The translations under genes and the position numbers were made by a program. The notes under the pieces were generated by a model that searched no databases, was not told where the DNA came from, and was given only the letters and a program-made list of their open reading frames with translations. Below, one piece after another: positions 32,486-42,410 of a stretch of DNA of 64,000 nucleotides. This stretch comes from Candidatus Villigracilis proximus (lineage in GTDB: Bacteria > Chloroflexota > Anaerolineae > Anaerolineales > Villigracilaceae). Numbering within the stretch: the first letter of the stretch is position 1; each line of letters begins with the position of its first letter. The stretch is taken from the NCBI GenBank assembly GCA_016715195.1, contig JADKBB010000025.1, forward strand, positions 1 to 64,000, given 5' to 3'.

Positions 32486-33457
32486 ATGGCACATTATCTG
32501 GTAACCGGCGCGGCAGGTTTTATCGGTGCGCGAACCTCGACCATGCTGATCGAGCAGGGACATACCGTGGTTGGTATTGACAACGTGAACGATGCGTATG
32601 ATCCGCGTGTAAAACACTATCGTTTGAAGAAACTTCAAGCGCTGAAAGGTTTTTCCTTTCATCAACACGATATTTCCCAAAAGTCAGCCATTGACTTGTT
32701 TAAGAATGAGAAATTAGACGGCGTGATCAATCTCGCGGCGCGCGCGGGCGTGCGCTACAGCGTGGAAAACCCCTGGGCGTTTTTAGAATCAAATGTCACC
32801 GGCACATTGAACATGCTTGAGGTTTGCCGTCAGTTTGGGTGCAGGAAATTTATTCTCGCCTCCACATCCAGTATTTATGGCGAAAATCCAGAATATCCCA
32901 CGCCTGAAACTGCTTCAAGCAGCGAACCGATGCAGCCTTATGCCGCCAGCAAGAAAGGCGCGGAAGCACTGGCGCATTCCTATCATCATCTATTTGATAT
33001 TGATGTGACCGTTGTCCGCTATTTCACGGTCTATGGTCCCGCTGGCCGGCCCGATCTTGCCATCTTCCGCTTCGTGAAGTGGATCATGGAAGGGGAGCCG
33101 ATCCGCATTAATGGAGATGGGAATCAATCGCGCGGCTTCACCTACGTGGATGACATTGCCCGCGGAACAATTGCCGCACTCAAGCCGCTTGGCTATGAAG
33201 TCATCAACCTTGGCGGACATGAAGTCATCTCCATCAATGGACTCGTTGAACTGGTCGAAGATTTAACGGGCAAAAAAGCGAACGTGCAATATGGTCCGCC
33301 CAATCTGGCCGACATGTTCATGAACCAGGCCAATGTGACAAAGGCCCGCGAAATGCTCGGCTGGAATCCACAAGTCAACTTGCGCGAAGGCATCGGCAAT
33401 TTGATCGAATGGTACAAAGCTGAACGCGAATGGGCCAAGGATATTTTGACTCCGTAA
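32486..33457 (+). CDS. NAD-dependent epimerase, UDP-glucuronate 4-epimerase-like
   Basis: This 323-residue short-chain dehydrogenase-type protein has GAAGFIGARTSTMLIEQGH (about residues 8-26), the NDAYD signature of uronate epimerases (after VVGIDNVN), FILASTSSIYGENPE (Ser of the triad) and PYAASKKGAEAL (YxxxK). The closest fit is UDP-glucuronate or UDP-HexNAc-uronate 4-epimerase. This would act on the product of the dehydrogenase just upstream, 72 bases away on the same strand. The ribosome site is CAGGAGC before CACTTTTTATG. Confidence 0.85.
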   Translation: MAHYLVTGAAGFIGARTSTMLIEQGHTVVGIDNVNDAYDPRVKHYRLKKLQALKGFSFHQHDISQKSAIDLFKNEKLDGVINLAARAGVRYSVENPWAFLESNVTGTLNMLEVCRQFGCRKFILASTSSIYGENPEYPTPETASSSEPMQPYAASKKGAEALAHSYHHLFDIDVTVVRYFTVYGPAGRPDLAIFRFVKWIMEGEPIRINGDGNQSRGFTYVDDIARGTIAALKPLGYEVINLGGHEVISINGLVELVEDLTGKKANVQYGPPNLADMFMNQANVTKAREMLGWNPQVNLREGIGNLIEWYKAEREWAKDILTP

Positions 33458-33467
33458 ATCGAAATAT

Positions 33468-33539
33468 CCACGGATGAACACAGATGAAAAGGATTTGAGC
33501 TTTTATCCGAAATCAGTGTTCATCTTTTTTTATCTGTGG
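33468..33539. repeat. Intergenic inverted repeat (ccacggat/ccacagat family)
   Basis: CCACGGATGAACACAGATGA pairs with TTCATCTTTTTTTATCTGTGG at the other end, with AAAAGGAT inside, like the element at 13221-13276. Confidence 0.7.
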
Positions 33540-33576
33540 TAAATAATTGACGCTCCGGCAGAAATGCTGGAGCGTT

Positions 33577-33582
33577 TATAAT
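33577..33582 (+). promoter_or_regulatory. -10 box close to a start codon (leaderless type)
   Basis: TATAAT ends seven bases before the ATG at 33590 and three before an out-of-frame ATG at 33586. No Shine-Dalgarno is present. Confidence 0.4.
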
Positions 33583-33589
33583 TCCATGC

Positions 33590-34919
33590 ATGTCCCTTCT
33601 CTCAAAATTCAAAAATGACCCGCTGCTCGGCAAAGTGATCCGCTCAAGTGGCGCGTTGTTTAGCAGTAACACCATCAGCCTCGCGTTGAACGTGGTGCAA
33701 AGCATCCTCGCTGCGCGCCTGCTCGGCCCCGCGGATTTTGGACTCGCGGCCATCATCATGAGCTACGCCTCCACCGTCAACGGATTTTTATCCTTTCGCA
33801 TGAGTGAGTTGGTTGTGCGTTACGGCGGTGAATATCTTGAAAAAGATGACAAAGAGAAAGTTGCGGCATTGGTCAAAGCCGCAGCCATAAGCGAAGCCAC
33901 AGTTTCGCTGTTCGCATTTTTATTTGTCGCGCTCACGTCCGCGCTTGCTTCTCAATACATTGCCAAGACTCCCAACACGGCATGGTTCTTCATTGTCTAC
34001 AGCCTCGGCCTGCTGGCTAATTTCAATACAGAAACGTCCACGGGCGTTTTGCAGATGTTGCGGAAAATAAAATATCAAGGCTTTATCAATCTTGCTCAAA
34101 GCCTGATCACTGCCGGACTCATTGCAATTGCATTTTTTACAAAAGGAAATTTGCAATTTGTTTTATTTGCCTATCTTGCAGGCAAAGTTGTTTTAGGATT
34201 TGGAATTTTCTCCACCGCGTTTTATCAACTCAATCAAAGACTCGGCTCCGGCTGGTGGAAGGCGAAGATCAACTCGCTGCCGAAAATTAAAGAACTGGCA
34301 CGTTTTGCGGTCAGCTCGAATTTAAGCGCCACGGCCATTCTTGTTTTTCGTGAAAGTGAAATTCTCTGGGTGGCGTATTTTCTCACCAGTGAAGCCGCTG
34401 GATATTACAAAGCCGCGTATGCAATTGTCAGTCTGCTTGCGGTGCCGGCCAATCCTTTCATTCTCACCACCTATCCTGAAATTAATAAACTCGTTGTCGA
34501 AAAAGCATGGCCGCGCTTAAAAGATTTTCTCAAAAAGATCACAACCGTTGCCGCTGTTTATAATCTTGCGCTGGCTGCGGGTTTCGTCATTTTTGGAAAA
34601 TGGCTGTTGTCTATTTATGGCGCGCAATATGTGGCGGCGTATCCCGCTTTGCTGGCGCTGTTGGTTGGTTTCACTTTCAATTACATTCTCTTTTGGAATC
34701 GTCCGCTGTTGTTGTCTTTGGGGCTGCCGGAGTTTCCGCTTAAGGCAACGCATCGTTTCGGGTGTCGCAAAACTTCTGCTGACCTTTCCGCTTGTGCCGC
34801 GTTTTGGGTATGTGGCTGAAGCCGCGTTGTTATCTTTTTATTACATCACATCCGTTGGCGCAATTGTCTGGCGCGGAGTGAAGGAAGTTCGACAAAATGA
34901 AAATCGCAGTCATCACTAA
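33590..34919 (+). CDS. Wzx-type polysaccharide flippase, frameshifted near the C-terminus
   Basis: This polytopic protein of the MATE/MVF/polysaccharide-synthesis superfamily has about twelve membrane segments, opening SSGALFSSNTISLALNVVQS with ILAARLLGPADFGLAAII. It should flip a polyprenyl-linked oligosaccharide across the membrane. The main frame ends early at 34819. One extra base near 34751 (ACGCATCG) shifts it. Skipping it restores IVSGVAKLLLTFPLVPRFGY and then AEAALLSFYYITSVGAIVW, ending at 34919 and overlapping the next gene's start by 23 bases. As given, the product lacks the last transmembrane region. Confidence 0.83.
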
Positions 34920-36027
34920 TTCAAGAATTCCATCGCTCACCGCCAATTCGATTCAGGCGATGAAGGTCACTCAGGCTTTAATGCAATTGGGACATGAGAT
35001 TCGGATGTTCGCCCCGCGCGAGACAGAGTCCGTTTCTCGCGAATCACTCGCTGCCCATTATGGCCTGCGCTTCATTCCGGACCTCGAACTGCTTCCGTCC
35101 GAAAAGCATCTCAAACGCTTCGACTTTCTCTTCCATGCCCAGCGTGCCGCAAAAAACTTCCACGCTGACTTGATCTACACGTGGCTGCCACAGTCCGCTG
35201 TACTTGCACTGTGGGCGGGCTATCCTGTGGTGCTCGAAATGCACGCGGACGTGGCTGGTCGCATGGGCGCGTGGTGGCTGCGGCAATTCTGGAAAGCACG
35301 CGGACAAAAGGTGATGACGGTCACTACGTCAGCGTTGAGGAATGCTTTAGAACGCTCGACCAAATTCCAGTTTAAGGATGAGTCGCTGCTGATCGCGCCG
35401 AACGGTGTCGAGTTGGAAAAATATGACCGGCTGCCGAATCCGCTTGAAGCAAGACATCAATTAAATCTGCCTGATGGGTTGACCGTTGGATTCACAGGTC
35501 ACATTTATCCCGGGCGCGGCGCGGACATGTTGTTTGAACTTGCGAAGCAAATGCCGCATGTGAATTTTTTGTGGGTGGGCGGCACGCCTGATCTGGTAAA
35601 TTTTTGGCGCGCAAAATTAACCGAATCAAAAATAACAAACGTGACGATGACCGGTTTTGTGAAACACGAAATCATTCCGCTATATCAGGCCGCGTCAGAT
35701 ATATTGCTCATGCCGTACAGCCGCTCGATCTCCGCCAGCAGCGGACAGGACATTGCCGAGGTCATCAACCCGATGAAGATGTTCGAGTATATGGCTTCGG
35801 GGCGTGCCATTGTTTCAGCAGACCTGCCTTCGATCCGTGAAGTGTTGAATGAGGGGAACGCGGTTTTTTGCGAGCCTGATGATATTGGAAAATGGAAAGT
35901 GGAAATTGAATCTTTGCTTGCAGATGATTCGCGCAGAGATAAATTGGGAAGTCAGGCGCAAAAAGATGTGGAGCGGTTGACTTGGGTGAAGAGGGAGGAG
36001 CGGGTGATGGGTGTTTTTACATGCTAG
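34897..36027 (+). CDS. GT4-family glycosyltransferase
   Basis: This 376-residue GT-B enzyme has an N-terminal acceptor domain (VITNSRIPSLTANSIQAMKV; DLIYTWLPQSA; VVLEMHADVAGRMG) and a C-terminal donor domain (LIAPNGVELEKYD, GFTGHIYPGRGADMLFELAK, TGFVKHEIIPLYQAASDILL). The ExxxxxxE region reads VINPMKMFEYMASGRAIVSA. Donor and acceptor are unknown, and it acts in the cytoplasm. It overlaps the end of the flippase, so the two are probably coupled. The unconserved C-terminus ends in VMGVFTC. Confidence 0.85.
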   Translation: MKIAVITNSRIPSLTANSIQAMKVTQALMQLGHEIRMFAPRETESVSRESLAAHYGLRFIPDLELLPSEKHLKRFDFLFHAQRAAKNFHADLIYTWLPQSAVLALWAGYPVVLEMHADVAGRMGAWWLRQFWKARGQKVMTVTTSALRNALERSTKFQFKDESLLIAPNGVELEKYDRLPNPLEARHQLNLPDGLTVGFTGHIYPGRGADMLFELAKQMPHVNFLWVGGTPDLVNFWRAKLTESKITNVTMTGFVKHEIIPLYQAASDILLMPYSRSISASSGQDIAEVINPMKMFEYMASGRAIVSADLPSIREVLNEGNAVFCEPDDIGKWKVEIESLLADDSRRDKLGSQAQKDVERLTWVKREERVMGVFTC

Positions 36028-36073
36028 TGAAATTATCCTGCGCTCTTTATCACTTCGTGGTAAAAGTGGGGAT

Positions 36074-37669
36074 ATGAAGTATCTCTCTCAACGTGATTTC
36101 ATTTGGATTCTGCCTCTTTCCCTTGGTTTGGGGGCAGTTTTATCTTTTCTGCAACCCGGTAACTGGTTGATCGGTTGGCTGGGATTCTCTTTTCTCTTTC
36201 TTCTTTCTTTGTCTCTGCTTACTATTTCAACAAGATGGGCGGGCGGTGATTCAGATTCTTTCAGCATGAAAAAGAATCTCGCGTGGATGGTGGCGTTTGC
36301 TTTCGCATTGCGTCTTGCAGGCGGAGTTGCCACATTTCTTGTTTTGCCGATCAATGGGTTTGATGATGTAGATGACAAAGCAGGTTATGTCTATAAGGAT
36401 GCGCATCGCCGTGATGATCAGGCCTGGGAGTTGGCAATTTCCGGGGATCCTGTGCTTGGTGTATTTAATAAAAAATATGCCTATGATCAATATGGCGGCT
36501 TGTTGTCATTAAGCGCGTTTGTCTATCGTTATTTGTCGCCTGATGCACATCGTCCGTTGATGCTGGTTTTATTTTCCGCTTTTATGGCGGCTTTGGGCTT
36601 GCCGTTTTTGTTTAAGGCGGCGAGTCAACAGTGGGGAGAGAAAGTAGGGCTGGCTTCAAGCTGGATTTATACACTGTATCCTGAAAGTGTTTTACTCGGC
36701 GGCTCTGCCATGCGTGAACCCTATTTATGGGCGTGTAGCGCGTTTGCATTGTGGGGGTTTGTGGATTGGCAAAAGACACATTCCCGAAATTCCTGGTTTT
36801 GGCTGGGCCTGGGGCTGGCAGGGATGCTGCTTGTTTCTCCCATTGCGGCATTAATAACTCTGGTGATCTTTGCCGGGTGGCTGTATTTTGTCAGCGAGCA
36901 AGGACGCATCTCATGGTGGATGTTTGCGGTGGCTGCGGTTGTGTTTGTTGCAGGGTTATTTATCCTTTCATCTGCGTTGGATCGACAGGGGAATTTGGGA
37001 GGTGGAACGCCATTTTCCATAATTAATAATTTTGTGCGCGAATCTTTAAATTGGAATATTTATAAGATCAAGGATGGTTCAGGCTGGGTGCAAAAACTTT
37101 TTAATCAGATGCCTGAGTATTTGCATCTGCCATTTGTGATGGTCTATGGGGTTTTTCAACCGGTTTTGCCTGCGGCAGTCATTGAGCCGACAACCTTGAT
37201 TTGGCGAATTATTGCAGTTTTGCGTGCATTGGGTTGGTATGTTTTACTTCCGGCGCTGATCCTGTCTTTTGTGGCCGGAGCAGGTTCAAAGTCCGCGAGT
37301 GACCGGAAACTTTGGCTGTGGCTTAGTATGATCGTGTGGGGCTGGGTCCTGATGACCGCGTTGCGTGGCGGCGGTGATCAATGGGATAATCCGCGTTATC
37401 GGGCGATTCTGCTTGTGTGGCAGGCGATTGTGGCGGGACATGTCTGGGTTTGGTGGCGCGAGACACGTACTCCGTGGTTTGGGCGTGTGTTTGCAATGGA
37501 AGCTGTTTTTGTTTTTGTTTTTGGTCTATGGTATGTAAACCGTTATTATCAAATTGGATTTCAATTAGAATTTGCTTATATGGTGGTAATTATTCCCATT
37601 TTATGGGCCTTGATTTTATTTGGCGGATGGTGGAAAGATCGAATACACCGTATTGGACATGGTGTATAA
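36074..37669 (+). CDS. Polytopic membrane protein, glycosyltransferase-like
   Basis: This 531-residue hydrophobic protein has about twelve membrane segments and a first outer loop with charged residues (DDVDDKAGYVYKDAHRRDDQ), at the place where GT-C enzymes have their catalytic acid. No family is recognised with certainty. The start is ATG 36074 (MKYLSQRDF) with GTGGGG upstream. A longer frame from 36011 overlaps the preceding gene and is less likely. It may belong to the flippase and GT4 transcript. Confidence 0.68.
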   Translation: MKYLSQRDFIWILPLSLGLGAVLSFLQPGNWLIGWLGFSFLFLLSLSLLTISTRWAGGDSDSFSMKKNLAWMVAFAFALRLAGGVATFLVLPINGFDDVDDKAGYVYKDAHRRDDQAWELAISGDPVLGVFNKKYAYDQYGGLLSLSAFVYRYLSPDAHRPLMLVLFSAFMAALGLPFLFKAASQQWGEKVGLASSWIYTLYPESVLLGGSAMREPYLWACSAFALWGFVDWQKTHSRNSWFWLGLGLAGMLLVSPIAALITLVIFAGWLYFVSEQGRISWWMFAVAAVVFVAGLFILSSALDRQGNLGGGTPFSIINNFVRESLNWNIYKIKDGSGWVQKLFNQMPEYLHLPFVMVYGVFQPVLPAAVIEPTTLIWRIIAVLRALGWYVLLPALILSFVAGAGSKSASDRKLWLWLSMIVWGWVLMTALRGGGDQWDNPRYRAILLVWQAIVAGHVWVWWRETRTPWFGRVFAMEAVFVFVFGLWYVNRYYQIGFQLEFAYMVVIIPILWALILFGGWWKDRIHRIGHGV

Positions 37670-37706
37670 TTCAGCGACTGAATTTTGACTGAGGAGATAA
37701 AAAAAT

Positions 37707-38668
37707 ATGCCCACTGCTCTTATTACTGGCATCACAGGCCAGGACGGTTCGTATCTTGCCGAGTTATTATTGAAAAAAGGATACCAGGTGATTGGTGTTG
37801 CGCGCCGTTCAAGTACGATGAACTATGAACGTATTCACCATCTTTTGAGTGATATTACTGTTGTACAGGAGATTTGCAGGACCAGGGTTCCTTGCTTTCA
37901 TTACTTGAAGAGTATAAACCAACTGAAGTATATAACCTTGCAGCTCAGTCCTTTGTGCCGACTTCTTGGAATCAACCTGCGTTAACTGGCGATGTGACCG
38001 CGATTGGTGTAACGCGCTTGCTCGAAGCGATTCGCTTTGTAAATCCCAAGATTCGTTTTTATCAAGCATCTTCAAGCGAGATGTTTGGCAAGGTGATGGA
38101 AGTTCCTCAAACAGAAGAGACTCCATTCTATCCGCGCAGTCCGTATGGCGTGGCAAAACTATATGGACATTGGATCACGATTAATTACCGCGAATCATTC
38201 GATATTTTTGCCACTTCAGGAATTTTGTTTAACCATGAAAGCCCGAGACGCGGTTTGGAGTTTGTGACCCGCAAGATCACCGATAGTGTGGCGCGTATTA
38301 AACTTGGTCAGGCAAAGGAACTGCGCCTTGGGAATCTTGAGGCCCAGCGTGATTGGGGCTTTGCGGGTGATTATGTGGAGGCGATGTGGCTCATGCTTCA
38401 ACAGGATCATCCTGATAATTATGTGATCGGCACTGGTGAAACCCATGCGGTGCGTGAGTTTTGCGAGATCGCTTTTTCGCATGTTGGATTGGACTATAAG
38501 GACTATGTCGTGCAGGATGAGAAATTCTATCGTCCCGCTGAAGTGGATTTGTTGATCTCCGATCCTATCAAGGCGCGCACTGCGTTGAAATGGGAGCCGG
38601 CGGTTTCCTTCAAGAATTTGGTTACCATGATGGTGGATTCAGATTTGGCGCGGCTGAAAAAAGGATAG
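37707..38668 (+). pseudogene. gmd: GDP-mannose 4,6-dehydratase, frameshifted
   Basis: The first frame gives MPTALITGITGQDGSYLAEL (nucleotide site at residues 8-17) and the RRSSTMNYERIHH segment of GDP-mannose dehydratase, then drifts off. From about 37870 the next frame gives DLQDQGSLLSLLEEYKPTEV, YNLAAQSFV and YPRSPYGVAKLYGHWITINY (YxxxK). RQQ-like LFNHESPRRGLEFVTRKITD follows. One G added to the GG at 37868-37869 (CAGGGAGATTTG) joins them into a full-length enzyme of about 320 residues. It converts GDP-mannose to GDP-4-keto-6-deoxymannose, precursor of GDP-fucose, rhamnose or perosamine. The ribosome site is GAGGAGATAAAA. Confidence 0.88.
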
Positions 38669-38693
38669 TGTTGTTTCGTCTCGTTTAAAGACT

Positions 38694-40538
38694 ATGAGTG
38701 GATCTGCAGTTTTTCATAAGCGAAATTTGCCGGTATGGACAGCCAATGCAATCGCATTGGTTGGCTTGCTGGCTTATTTGATTCAATCCGTCATTTTTGC
38801 GCACACCACGGTTTCAAACCTGGATGAAGGAGCATATTTATTAAAAGGGGTTTTATTTTCTACGGGTGAGTATCGCCCTTTTGACCCCGGCATTTCAACC
38901 AATAAGGCTCCGCTGGCATTCTTAATCCCGGGCTATGTTCAACTTTTTTTTGGAGCAGGGTTGCGCACAGGCCGCTATCTGGCTGTCTTTTTTGGGGGGA
39001 TGGCTGTGCTGGGTACCTGGGTTGCTTCGCGTCGTATTGGCGGGAAGTGGCTTGCGGCTGGGGCGGTGTGGGTATTTGCTTCCAGCCCACTCGTGATTAA
39101 GATTTATAGCGGCGGTGCTACGCAAAGCACAATTGCCTGCTTGCTGGCGTGGACGCTGGCCCTTTCTTTGGGAGAGAAACGTCCGCTTTGGCAGCTGATG
39201 CTAAGCGGCCTTCTCGCTGGGCTAATGATGCTGATTCGTCAGAACATGGTTCCTGTATTGCCGCTCCTTGCAGTATATGCGTTTTGGCAGCATGGCTGGA
39301 AATCTGTCGGGCTATTGCTATCCGGTTTGACGGTGACAGTCGCGGCTCACATTATATATTGGCCGGAGATCCTGCAACTATGGAGTTGGGTTCCATTTAT
39401 ACAGCTTCCTGAACAGTTAATATACAGGGGCGGTGGGATCCCCTTGTGGGACCCTGAGATTTCCAGCGTTGCGCGGTTTCTTTCGGTATTCCAGGCATTA
39501 CGGTTTCATTTTGTAGCATTGGCGGGTAGTTTTGTTTCGTTTCTTCTTTGGCCCAAAATAAGTAACTGGAAATCCCGGGTGGATTTTCGTATGGGACTGT
39601 TCCTGCTCGCCTTGTTTTGGGGACTGATCTTCATGCACTCTCTGGCCGCAATTGGCGAGGATTACTGCGTTTTTTGTTTTACACCCTATATTGCATTTTT
39701 TAATGTTGCTGGTATTTTGTTGCTGGTTGTTTCTGTAAAATCCTGGAATTGGCATCCGTCAATTGGGGTGCAAATTTTGTTGATTACGGGTTTCCTTGTC
39801 GTTTTTGCAGGAATGGGATTTTCCGCTGTTGAAGATATTGGAAGCTTCCTCTTAAACCTGCCTGCCCCCAGGATGCGCGATCTTAAAATTCTTCCGGGTT
39901 TTGTAACCTGGTGGGAAATACTCTCAAATAAATTTCATATCAATTACAACAGTGCGATGCGTTATACATCCGCGGCCTTTGGGTTTACGATTGGGATATT
40001 AATCCTGCTGTTCGGTTATATACTCTGGCTTCGTACGCGGCGCAATTTGTCAGTTAAGTTTGGAGCGTTTTTTGCGTCCATGGTTCTTGTATTGAACCTT
40101 GTGTTATCCCCTATTTTGCATGGAAGTGCCGGCACACGAGACTGCACTTCCGATATTATTCTGGCAAATGAGCAAATCGGAATTCATTTAAGAGGTATCA
40201 TTCCCCCGGGAAGTTTGGTCTATTGGGATGGCGGACTCTCCGCTGCGCCTTTATTGTATTTGCCGGGAATCCGAATGTTTCCGGCGCAGATCAACAGCGG
40301 ATATTCCTTTATTAGTAATGGCGATACGGCTGAATTAATGAAATTCGGCTTGTGGAATGAAGAGTTGGCATCCGAATGGAAGGCAACCGCTGACTTCTTT
40401 ATTATTGAAGAGAAAAGATATATGAGTTGGAAGGAATTTTTTACTCCGGATCAATTTGATGAATTCGAGCAAACTCCTGTCGGAACATCTTGTTTGAAAG
40501 AAACTCATTTGCGTATTTTCCGCAGGAGCAGAAACTAA
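38694..40538 (+). CDS. Polytopic glycosyltransferase-like membrane protein (GT-C/PMT_2-like)
   Basis: This 614-residue protein has a first membrane segment, then SNLDEGAYLLKGVLF (DE near residue 41), the GT-C acid motif. About ten further membrane segments follow, with a C-terminal extracytoplasmic domain from about residue 470 (NLVLSPILHGSAGTRDCTSD to the end). It resembles ArnT/PMT-type enzymes that move a sugar from a polyprenyl-phosphate carrier to an outer acceptor. It stands between gmd and the polyprenyl-phosphate sugar GT2, whose product could be its donor (inference). The stop lies one base before the next gene's ATG. Confidence 0.77.
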   Translation: MSGSAVFHKRNLPVWTANAIALVGLLAYLIQSVIFAHTTVSNLDEGAYLLKGVLFSTGEYRPFDPGISTNKAPLAFLIPGYVQLFFGAGLRTGRYLAVFFGGMAVLGTWVASRRIGGKWLAAGAVWVFASSPLVIKIYSGGATQSTIACLLAWTLALSLGEKRPLWQLMLSGLLAGLMMLIRQNMVPVLPLLAVYAFWQHGWKSVGLLLSGLTVTVAAHIIYWPEILQLWSWVPFIQLPEQLIYRGGGIPLWDPEISSVARFLSVFQALRFHFVALAGSFVSFLLWPKISNWKSRVDFRMGLFLLALFWGLIFMHSLAAIGEDYCVFCFTPYIAFFNVAGILLLVVSVKSWNWHPSIGVQILLITGFLVVFAGMGFSAVEDIGSFLLNLPAPRMRDLKILPGFVTWWEILSNKFHINYNSAMRYTSAAFGFTIGILILLFGYILWLRTRRNLSVKFGAFFASMVLVLNLVLSPILHGSAGTRDCTSDIILANEQIGIHLRGIIPPGSLVYWDGGLSAAPLLYLPGIRMFPAQINSGYSFISNGDTAELMKFGLWNEELASEWKATADFFIIEEKRYMSWKEFFTPDQFDEFEQTPVGTSCLKETHLRIFRRSRN

Positions 40539-40539
40539 C

Positions 40540-41502
40540 ATGAACATATCCTTGATTACCCCGGTCTATAACGAGCAGGAAAACCTGCCCCTTTTATTTG
40601 ACGCGATCTATAAAGTTATGCTGCCTCTCAATCAATCATGGGAAGTGATCCTGGTGGATGACGGCAGTCGTGACAATAGTTTGGCCGTCTTAAAAGAATA
40701 TGCCCAGAAAGATTCTGTACATATTCGCGTGATCTCATTCCGGCGGAATTTCGGTCAAACAGCGGCCATCGCCGCCGGGCTGGATTACGCCCAGGGGGAG
40801 ATCATCGTTTTGTTGGATGCCGATATGCAAAACGATCCCGCCGATATTCCCATGATGCTTGCCAAACTGGATGAAGGCTACGACCTTGTCAGCGGCTGGC
40901 GTAAATATCGAAAGGATAATGCGTTGACACGCAACCTTCCCTCCATGATCGCGAATAAGATTATTTCGCGTGTGACGGGTGTGTATTTGCACGATTATGG
41001 CTGCACACTGAAAGCATATCGTCGGGATGTGTTGGAAGGCTTTCGCTTATATGGCGAGATGCATCGTTTTATTCCGGTCTTTGCGGATTCAGTCGGCGCA
41101 AAGATTACCGAAATGCCCGTCAATCATCACCCGCGAAAATTCGGGAAGACCAAATATGGCCTTGAGCGTACTGCCAAAGTTGTGCTTGATCTTTTCACTG
41201 TGAAATTTCTTGTTGCCTATTCATCAAAGCCAATTTATCTCTTTGGCGGTGCGGGCGGAATTCTTATGATCGCCAGTGCTATCATCATGTTTTACCTGTT
41301 TGTTCGCCGCATTTTCTTTTTGGTCGCCATTGCCACTTCACCTTTATTGCAAATGAGCGCAATGTTTTTCATTCTTGGTTTTCAATCCATCCTGATGGGC
41401 TTGATCGCGGAATTACTTGTGCGTACCTATCACGAGTCCCAACGCAAACCAACCTATACCGTCCGCACCATGATTAACCTGGAACAGGACCCACGTGATT
41501 AA
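40540..41502 (+). CDS. GT2-family polyprenyl-phosphate sugar transferase (DPM1/GtrB-like)
   Basis: This 320-residue enzyme has a GT-A domain (ISLITPVYNEQENLPLLFD; VILVDDGSRDNSL; VVLLDADMQNDP-type DxD reading LLDADMQNDPADIP near residue 95; HRFIPVFADSVGAKI). Two C-terminal membrane segments (about 233-255 and 260-295) follow. It probably transfers a sugar from a nucleotide to undecaprenyl phosphate on the inner face. GGAG lies ten bases before the start. It overlaps the following PF03706-type gene by eight bases, pointing to a functional pair. Confidence 0.88.
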   Translation: MNISLITPVYNEQENLPLLFDAIYKVMLPLNQSWEVILVDDGSRDNSLAVLKEYAQKDSVHIRVISFRRNFGQTAAIAAGLDYAQGEIIVLLDADMQNDPADIPMMLAKLDEGYDLVSGWRKYRKDNALTRNLPSMIANKIISRVTGVYLHDYGCTLKAYRRDVLEGFRLYGEMHRFIPVFADSVGAKITEMPVNHHPRKFGKTKYGLERTAKVVLDLFTVKFLVAYSSKPIYLFGGAGGILMIASAIIMFYLFVRRIFFLVAIATSPLLQMSAMFFILGFQSILMGLIAELLVRTYHESQRKPTYTVRTMINLEQDPRD

Positions 41503-42406
41503 TTGGTTGCGTGAAAATCGTCAAACCATTGCCCGCACCTTGGGCAGCCTTTTAGCCGTAATTCTGCTGGTCATATTATTGAAAGAAGAAAGCGGAGATG
41601 AAATCGTCTCCGCTTTGAAGCGCATTTCCATTTGGTATTTTCTTGGCGCGATACTTGCGTTATTAATTTCACGTCTTTTTGTTGTTGGCCGCTGGCATAT
41701 TCTTCTGCGTTCAGCGGGGATCAATATTTCTTTCTGGCGCACAGCCACACTTACATTCACAGGGCTTTTCTCTTCCAACTTTTTGCCAACTACCATCGGC
41801 GGTGACGTGGTGCGCCTCGCGGGCGCCATGCAACTCGGCTATGACCGTGCCATTTGTCTCGCCTCCATGGTCGCCGACCGTTTGATCGGCATGGCAGGTA
41901 TGCTGGTCACGCTTCCTTTTGGCTTGGCTCCCGTTCTCTCGAGCACAGCAGGTTTGCAATCCATCACCTTTGGCACATTCTTTCAAAGAGGATTGGACTT
42001 CGTAAAACGGACCTTTGGCACCTTTGTCATCTGGTTTAAACAACCGCTCGCCTTGGCCGCGTCGTTATTTTCCACGTTTGGAAATATGCTCTTTATTTTT
42101 CTGGCGATCTTCCTCCTCATCACGGGGATGGGACGTCACGTATCATTTCTGCTGATAGTGGGTCTGTACGGTCTGACATATTTTGTTACGCTGATTCCGA
42201 TCTCTGTCAACGGATATGGTGTTCAGGAACTTTCACTCACTTTTTTACTTTCAAAATTCGGCGGTCTGGATCATTCTGAAAGCCTGACCATCGCCATTCT
42301 TATTCGCATGTTATTTATTATCAGCAGTCTGCCCGGTGCATTCTTCTTGCCTTCCATCCTGGCCGCGATGAACAGTAAACGCCTCGAGCCTGATCCTCAA
42401 AAATAA
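41495..42406 (+). CDS. PF03706-type (lysylphosphatidylglycerol synthase TM-region/UPF0104) membrane protein, copy 1
   Basis: This 303-residue protein starts at a GTG (41495), overlapping the GT2 gene. It has about eight membrane segments and the family hallmark SSNFLPTTIGGDVVRLAGAM (about residues 85-104), plus IPISVNGYGVQELSLTFLLS. The domain also occurs in MprF and AglD-like enzymes, where it forms a membrane-embedded helical bundle. A flippase-like role for polyprenyl-linked sugars fits its place between GT2 and a GT-C-like protein, but this is inference. It has lower similarity to the other two copies here. Confidence 0.83.
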   Translation: MINWLRENRQTIARTLGSLLAVILLVILLKEESGDEIVSALKRISIWYFLGAILALLISRLFVVGRWHILLRSAGINISFWRTATLTFTGLFSSNFLPTTIGGDVVRLAGAMQLGYDRAICLASMVADRLIGMAGMLVTLPFGLAPVLSSTAGLQSITFGTFFQRGLDFVKRTFGTFVIWFKQPLALAASLFSTFGNMLFIFLAIFLLITGMGRHVSFLLIVGLYGLTYFVTLIPISVNGYGVQELSLTFLLSKFGGLDHSESLTIAILIRMLFIISSLPGAFFLPSILAAMNSKRLEPDPQK

Positions 42407-42410
42407 AAAT

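Noticed and set aside
37707..37985. The first gmd frame read as a separate small gene
   Set aside because: It contains only the nucleotide-binding start of the dehydratase; the next frame continues it exactly after one added base.
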